Of a stretch of DNA of 5,213 bases, positions 3,792 to 5,213 are shown one piece after another. The stretch is taken from contig JACQIF010000022.1 in NCBI GenBank assembly GCA_016198635.1, positions 1-5,213 on the forward strand, written 5' to 3'. The position numbers were made by a program, and so were the translations under genes. The stretch's first letter is position 1; every line of letters begins with the position of its first letter. Source of the DNA: Candidatus Aenigmatarchaeota archaeon. Lineage in GTDB: Archaea > Aenigmatarchaeota > Aenigmatarchaeia > PWEA01 > JACQIF01. Under the pieces are notes generated by a model. That model made no database searches and was not told where the DNA came from. It was given only the letters and a program-made list of their open reading frames with translations.

Positions 3792-5213
3792 TCAGACCGC
3801 CCCGGCCGTGAACAGCGAAGCGATAGTCGTGCCGAAGATGGACCATGTTATCACTAGGCTGAACGTATAGACGAGAAGCCCGATTAATAAAGACGTCCCG
3901 GCCGTGTTGCGCATAAGCACGACATCGTCCGGTCCGCTCTCCACGCCTATCTCCAGTACGGACAAAAGGTAGATTACCTCTATCAGGTATATTCCGACAA
4001 CGAGCTGGAAGACTGTTATGGGCATTGTGTTTACCGACGTTCCCCAGCCGCCTATCAGCATCTGGTTAAAGCCTGGTATGTCCGTGGACTGCAACGAGGA
4101 GATGCTCCGGCCGAGCTGCTGGAAGATGAGCATCATTATGCCTGCCATCGTCACCGTAACGCCCGCGATCATCGGGCCCAGGAACGCCGCCATGAAGCGC
4201 ATGCTCGACGTCGATTCGGAGAGCATGTCCTTGAGCTCCTCATCGATGGCGTGTATCTGGCGGATGTAGCGGGATATCGATAACGCCGAGTTCGCGGCGA
4301 TGCGCACGCCCTTCTTTGTAGCCTCAATGATTATGCGCATCACGTTCAGGATGAGCTTCGATGGGTAGTCCCATATCGCTCCGTACTTGCGGTCAAAGAA
4401 TGCTGCCTCGAAGTTGAGCTGCGCTTCGCGCACGTTGTACAAAACCTTCTGGAAGAGCGCGGATATCGAGAGGTCAGGAGACTTTCGCACAGTCTCCTCC
4501 AGCGCCTTTTCCAGCGGCGAGCCAAGGGCGAGCGTGTTGCCGAGACGGAACAGCGCCTCCCCGAACTCGTCCTGAATGCGCCGAATCTCGTTCCTTATCT
4601 TGAGCAGCTGTGACGTGCTGGCGATGAAATAGCCGATGGCACCGATGGCCAGCGACCACGTAAGCGCCAGCGAGAGCAGCAGCGTCGAGAACGTAATGTC
4701 GTAGAAATGCGGCGCCAGCAACAGGCCGAAGAAAGCTACCATCACTATGGTTGCGGCCAGCGCAAAAGGCCACATAGGCACCAGGCGCTCGCCAACGCGT
4801 ACCTTGCCGAGGGGCGCGAACTTGGGGTGTAGCGAGATATCGGGTACAGAAAAACCGACGGGCCTGCTCTGCAAGACGCGCGTCGTTAGGAAGTATATCA
4901 CCAGCGGCAGCACGACATCGTAGCCCAGCACAAGCACCCACGGGTTGAGCGACTTCCCGAGGAACAGGATAATGACAGGGAACATCACCAGCACAAGCAC
5001 AGGCAGTATGATGCCCATCGTGTGTATCAGCGTCACAGGCATGCGCAGCGACTGCGAGTAGCGCTGCATCTTCTCGCGCGTGCCCGTCAGCACGACATTG
5101 ACGGCCTCGTCCAGGACGCCGTGGCGGCGGGACTCCGGCTGTTCCATCGAGTTGCGTATCAGAGACACGGACTCAATGAACTCCTCGTTGGTTTTCCACC
5201 GGAGCAGGTAGTC
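3792..5213 (-). CDS. TadC/FlaJ-like type II/IV secretion platform protein, 5' end outside the window
   Basis: This is the archaeal type II secretion F (GspF/TadC/FlaJ) family, the polytopic membrane platform that couples an assembly ATPase to pilin or archaellin insertion. The frame stays open to the right edge, so the visible 473 residues lack the N-terminus. The first visible residues (DYLLRWKTNEEFIES) continue into a cytoplasmic region ending near 55 (LTGTREKMQRYSQSLR), typical of the end of a first F domain. Hydrophobic helices follow near 67-86, 91-112, 147-167 and 175-199. A second cytoplasmic F domain covers about 200-340 (RNEIRRIQDEFGEALFRLGN, SPLEKALEE, ATKKGVRIAA), then three more helices lie near 341-365, 398-423 and 439-463. 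A GTG at 5168 could start a 458-aa form, but the family-like residues before it argue against that. It heads the visible operon; an ATPase gene is expected further right. Confidence 0.92.
   Translation of the reverse strand, partial: DYLLRWKTNEEFIESVSLIRNSMEQPESRRHGVLDEAVNVVLTGTREKMQRYSQSLRMPVTLIHTMGIILPVLVLVMFPVIILFLGKSLNPWVLVLGYDVVLPLVIYFLTTRVLQSRPVGFSVPDISLHPKFAPLGKVRVGERLVPMWPFALAATIVMVAFFGLLLAPHFYDITFSTLLLSLALTWSLAIGAIGYFIASTSQLLKIRNEIRRIQDEFGEALFRLGNTLALGSPLEKALEETVRKSPDLSISALFQKVLYNVREAQLNFEAAFFDRKYGAIWDYPSKLILNVMRIIIEATKKGVRIAANSALSISRYIRQIHAIDEELKDMLSESTSSMRFMAAFLGPMIAGVTVTMAGIMMLIFQQLGRSISSLQSTDIPGFNQMLIGGWGTSVNTMPITVFQLVVGIYLIEVIYLLSVLEIGVESGPDDVVLMRNTAGTSLLIGLLVYTFSLVITWSIFGTTIASLFTAGAV

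Noticed and set aside
3146..3870. Two open frames on the + strand of 116 and 118 codons
   Set aside because: They are antisense to the pilin-like genes, lack Shine-Dalgarno sequences and show no recognisable domain.
4474..4941. 155-codon open frame on the - strand
   Set aside because: It lies wholly inside the platform gene in another frame, is rich in Arg, Ala and Cys with no family features, and would break the well-supported F-domain frame.

Overview
The window most likely comes from an archaeon, possibly one of the small-genome DPANN-type lineages. The evidence is: GGTG-type Shine-Dalgarno sequences (GAGGTG, AGGTGG, AGGTGA) in front of most genes; a TATA box (TTTATATA) about 62-69 bases before a start codon; frequent ATA and AGG/AGA codons; an archaeal TadC/FlaJ-type pilus membrane protein; and small proteins with class III (prepilin) signal peptides. 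The lineage itself cannot be fixed from this sequence.

Layout. Bases 1-41 may hold the first codons of a leftward gene that runs off the left edge. Bases 42-212 are an intergenic promoter region. Bases 213-1364 (+) encode a 383-residue single-pass membrane protein of unknown family. From the right edge down to 1399, everything is on the - strand and reads as one tightly packed operon. In order it holds a TadC/FlaJ-like type II/IV secretion platform protein (5' end outside the window), a cysteine-rich 137-aa protein with an N-terminal membrane helix, and four tiny single-helix proteins of 65, 64, 59 and 53 aa. Next comes a stretch with two very small possible ORFs (37 or 26 aa, and 12 aa) and two tandem palindromes, then a 54-aa single-helix protein and a cysteine-rich 282-aa exported or membrane-anchored protein. 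The + gene and the operon converge, with 34 bases between their stop codons.

How it may work (inference). The TadC-like protein would be the inner-membrane platform of a type IV pilus-like or secretion machine, with its ATPase probably encoded outside the window to the right. The tiny proteins fit minimal pilin-like subunits: two carry a KG class III cleavage motif followed by a GAFVI helix, and two share a short extracellular C-x3-C tail. The 137-aa and 282-aa proteins carry 8 and 10 cysteines and would be the larger disulfide-bonded external parts. Stop codons overlap or abut the next Shine-Dalgarno sequence, which suggests translational coupling. Apart from the TadC-like protein, I recognised no named family here, so these functions rest on topology, motifs and gene order.
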